Source: Calliopsis andreniformis (lineage: Eukaryota > Arthropoda > Insecta > Hymenoptera > Andrenidae). From it: a stretch of DNA of 64,000 nucleotides. The stretch's first letter is position 1. Every line of letters starts with the position of its first letter. Below the pieces are notes generated by a model. That model made no database searches and was not told the origin of the DNA. It saw only the letters and a list, made by a program, of their open reading frames with translations. Location of the stretch: the NCBI RefSeq assembly GCF_051401765.1, contig NW_027480422.1, positions 25,128,001-25,192,000 of the forward strand, read 5' to 3'. Below are positions 61,541 to 64,000 of the stretch, piece after piece. A program made the translations under genes and the position numbers.

Positions 61541-64000
61541 CAGAAGCATAAAATACGATATATGTACAACAGTTTTTCCATCGTGTAAAACGAATAATTG
61601 CAACCAGTGTGAAGGTAATGGTCATTTCTACGTTCCAGGCAACCTCTGCTTCACTCTAGGGCGGTGCTCCATCAGATTGAATAGTTAGGGCCTAAGTAGT
61701 GAACGCAAGAAGCATAAAATACAATATAAATACAACAGATTTTCCATCGTATAACTGGAGTAATTGCAACCAGTGTGAAAGTAATGGTCATTTCTACGTT
61801 CCGGGCAACCTGGGCTTCACTCTAGGGCGCTGTTCCACAAGATCGAATAGTTAGGGCCTAAGAAGTTAACGCCAGAAGCATAAAATACGATATACGTACA
61901 ACAGTTTTTCCATCGTATAAAACGAATAATTGCAACCAGTGTGAAAGTAATGGCCACTTCTACGTTCCGGGCAACCTAGGCTTCACCCTAGGCGTTGCTC
62001 TACCAGATCGAATAGTTAGGGCCTGAGAAGTCAACGCCAGAAGCATAAAATACGATATATGTACAACAGTTTTTCCATCGTATAAAACGAATAATTGCAA
62101 CCAGTGTGAAGGTAATGGTCATTTCCACGTTCCAGGCAACCTCGGCTTCACTCTAGGGCGGTGCTCCATCAGGTCGAATAGTTAGGGCCTAAGTAGTGAA
62201 CGCAAGAAGCATAAAATACAATATAAATACAACAGATTTTCCATCGTATAACTGGAGTAATTGCAACCAGTGTGAAAGTAATGGTCATTTCTACGTTCCG
62301 GGCAACCTAGGCTTCACTCTAGGGCGTTGCACCACCACATCGAATAGTTAGGGCCTTAGAAGTGAATGCCAGATGCATAAAATACAATATAAATAGAACA
62401 GTTTTTCCATTGTATAAAACGAATAATTGCAACCAGTGTGATAGTTATGGTCATTTCAACGTTCCGGGCAACCCAGGCTGCACCCTAGGGCGCTGCTCCG
62501 CCAGATCGAATAGCTAGGGCCTTAGAAGGCAACGCCAGAAGCATAAAATACAATATAAATACAACAGCTTTTCCATCGTATAAAATGAATAATTGCAAAC
62601 AGTGTGAAAGTAATGGTCATTTCTACGTTCCGGGCAACCTAGGCTTCACTCTGGGGCGTTGCTCAACCATATCGAATAGTTAGGGCCCAAGAACTTAACG
62701 CCAGATGCGTAAAGTACAATAACAATACAACAGCTTTTCCATCGTATAAAACGGATAATTGCAACCAGTGTGAAAGTTATGGTCATTTCTACGTTCCGGG
62801 CAACCTCGGCTTGACTCCAGGTCGTTGCTCCACCAGATCGAATAGGTAGGGCCTTAGAAGTCAACGCCCGAAGCATAAAATACAATAAAGGTACAATAGT
62901 TTTTCCATCGTATAAAATGAATAATTGCAAACAGTGTGAAGGTACTGGTCATTTCTACATTCCGGGATACCTAGGCTTCACTCTAGGGCGTTGCTCCGCC
63001 AGATCGAATAGTTAGGACCTTAGAAGTCAACGCCCGAAGCATAAAATACAAAATAAATAGAACAGTTTTTCCATTGTATAAAACGAATAATTGCAACCAG
63101 TGTGAAAGTACTGGTCATTTCTACATTCCAGGCAACCTAGGCCTCACTCTAGGGCGTTGCTCCACCAGATCGAATAGCTAGGGGCTTAGAAGTCAACGCC
63201 AGAAGCATAAAATACAATATAAGTAAAACAGTTTTTCCATCGTATAAAATGAATAATTGCAAACAGTGTGAAAGTAATGGTCATTCCTACGTTCCGGGCA
63301 ACCTAGGCTTCACTCTGGGGCGTTGGTACAGCAGATCGAATAGTTAGGGTCTAAGAAGTCAACGCCCGAATCATAAAATACGATATATGTACAACAGTTT
63401 TTCCATCGTATAAAACGAATAATTGCAACCAGTGTGAAAGTAATGGCCATTTCTACGTTCCGGGCAACCTAGGCTTCACTCTAGGGCGTTGCTGCACCAC
63501 ATCGAATAGCTACGGCCTTAGGGGTCAACGCCTGAAGCATAAAATACAACAAAAATACCACAGTTTTTCCATCGTATAAAATGAATAATTGCAAACAGTG
63601 TGGAAGTAATGGTCATTTCTACGTTCCGGGCAACCTAGGCTTCACTCTAGGGCGTTGCTCGGCCAAATCGAATAGCTAGGGCCTTAGAAGTCAACGCCAG
63701 AAGCATAAAACACAATATAAATACAACAGCTTTTCATCGTATAAAATGAATAATTGCAAACAGTGTGAAAGTAATGGTCATTTCTACGTTCCGGGCAACC
63801 TAGGCTTCACTTTAGGGCGTTGCTCCACCAGATCGAATAGTTAGGGTACGAGAAGTTAACGCCAGAAGCATAAAGTACAATAAAAATACAACAGCTATTC
63901 CATTGTATAAAAGGGATAATTGCAACCAGTGTGAAAGTTATGGCCATTTCTACGTTCCGGGCAACCTAGGCTTCACTCTAGGACGTTGCTCCACCAGATC
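61541..64000 (+). repeat. Mosaic segment resembling 38.6-39.2 kb and 43.3-45.5 kb
   Basis: ATAACTGGAGTAATTGC near 61751 recurs 497 bp later at 62248 (3 monomers minus the one-base deletion CCCTAGGCGTTGC near 61985). From about 62.4 kb the order of monomers follows 43.3 kb onward and runs into the 8-monomer module (GGTACAGCAG near 63330, CTCGGCCAAATC near 63658, CTATTCCATTG near 63894). One base is missing in GCTTTTCATCGTAT near 63735. The array continues past the window end. Confidence 0.87.

Larger units (their letters stand above)
1..64000 (+). repeat. 166 bp satellite array, ~385 head-to-tail monomers
   Basis: Every line of the window carries the same monomer. Successive TTCCGGG cores at bases 60, 226 and 392 are 166 bp apart, and the last core near 63955 lies 385 periods away minus 15 bp. 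All monomers have the same orientation, and I saw no inversion or inserted foreign sequence. My consensus has A56 C36 G33 T41 (41.6% GC). Monomers differ at scattered positions; three subfamilies are recognised by the bases after CGTATA (ACAGG, AAATG, AAACG), with AAATG usually followed by GCAAACAG and AAACG by GCAACCAG. The length is close to one nucleosome plus linker. Purity, orientation and HOR structure suggest a centromeric or pericentromeric satellite; this is inference, and I do not recognise the family. Confidence 0.98.

Noticed and set aside
1..64000. CRISPR array or bacterial tandem repeat
   Set aside because: The whole 166 bp unit is repeated, with no alternation of short repeats and unique spacers, and no adjacent genes. 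The HOR organisation is that of a eukaryotic satellite.
1..64000. Long repetitive protein gene
   Set aside because: The repeat length is not a multiple of 3, and stop codons occur in all frames within one or two monomers; no open frame exceeds 109 codons.
1..64000. Inverted segments or a strand switch in the array
   Set aside because: The core TTCCGGGCAACCTAGG and its variants run in the same direction in every part of the window.

Overview
The whole 64 kb window is one uninterrupted eukaryotic satellite-DNA array. A single ~166 bp monomer is repeated head to tail about 385 times, always in the same orientation. I found no protein gene, RNA gene, transposon, CRISPR array or unique-sequence island. 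From the first conserved TTCCGGG core (base 60) to the last (about base 63955) is 63,895 bp. That is 385 periods of 166 bp minus only 15 bp, so the phase is kept across the window. Both ends are still inside the array. A pure, single-orientation, nucleosome-sized array with nested higher-order repeats (HORs) is typical of a centromeric or pericentromeric satellite. I do not recognise the monomer and cannot name the organism.

Monomer: my hand consensus is about 41.6% GC. An A/T-rich third (GCATAAAATACAATATAAAT, then ACAACAGTTTTTCC) adjoins a G/C-richer part holding TTCCGGGCAACCTAGG, CTCTAGGGCGTTGCTCC and GATCGAATAG. The core contains a conserved dyad (GCAAC-CTAG / CTAG-GGC-GTTGC) and many copies carry a second small palindrome, TTAGGGCCTAA. 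The bases after CGTATA (ACAGG, AAATG or AAACG) define three subfamilies that help to parse the array.

Layout: (1) 1-14.2 kb is an older, diverged mixture of monomers with scattered short duplications offset by 3, 5, 13, 18, 26 or 30 monomers. (2) 14.2-24.3 kb is a tandem pair of a ~31-monomer unit (5,144 bp); the second copy lacks exactly one monomer. (3) 24.56-37.51 kb is three consecutive, nearly identical copies of a 26-monomer HOR (4,316 bp), itself containing an internal 8-monomer sub-repeat. (4) 37.5-47.5 kb is a mosaic of pieces of these units, including an unequal pair offset by 19 monomers. (5) 47.5-57.4 kb is a tandem pair of a ~30-monomer unit (4,978 bp) with internal 3-monomer gains in different places, followed by a partial third copy to 58.8 kb. 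(6) 58.8-61.5 kb is again older, diverged monomers. (7) 61.5-64 kb is a mosaic resembling 38.6-39.2 and 43.3-45.5 kb.

Interpretation: the youngest, most homogeneous repeats (24.6-37.5 kb) lie between more diverged satellite, as expected from layered expansion by in-register unequal exchange or replication-based amplification. The short open reading frames (up to 109 codons) are by-products of the repeat: 166 is not a multiple of 3, so each monomer shifts the frame. I annotate none of them as genes. Boundaries were read by eye and are approximate to about 20 bp unless stated; divergence was not computed.
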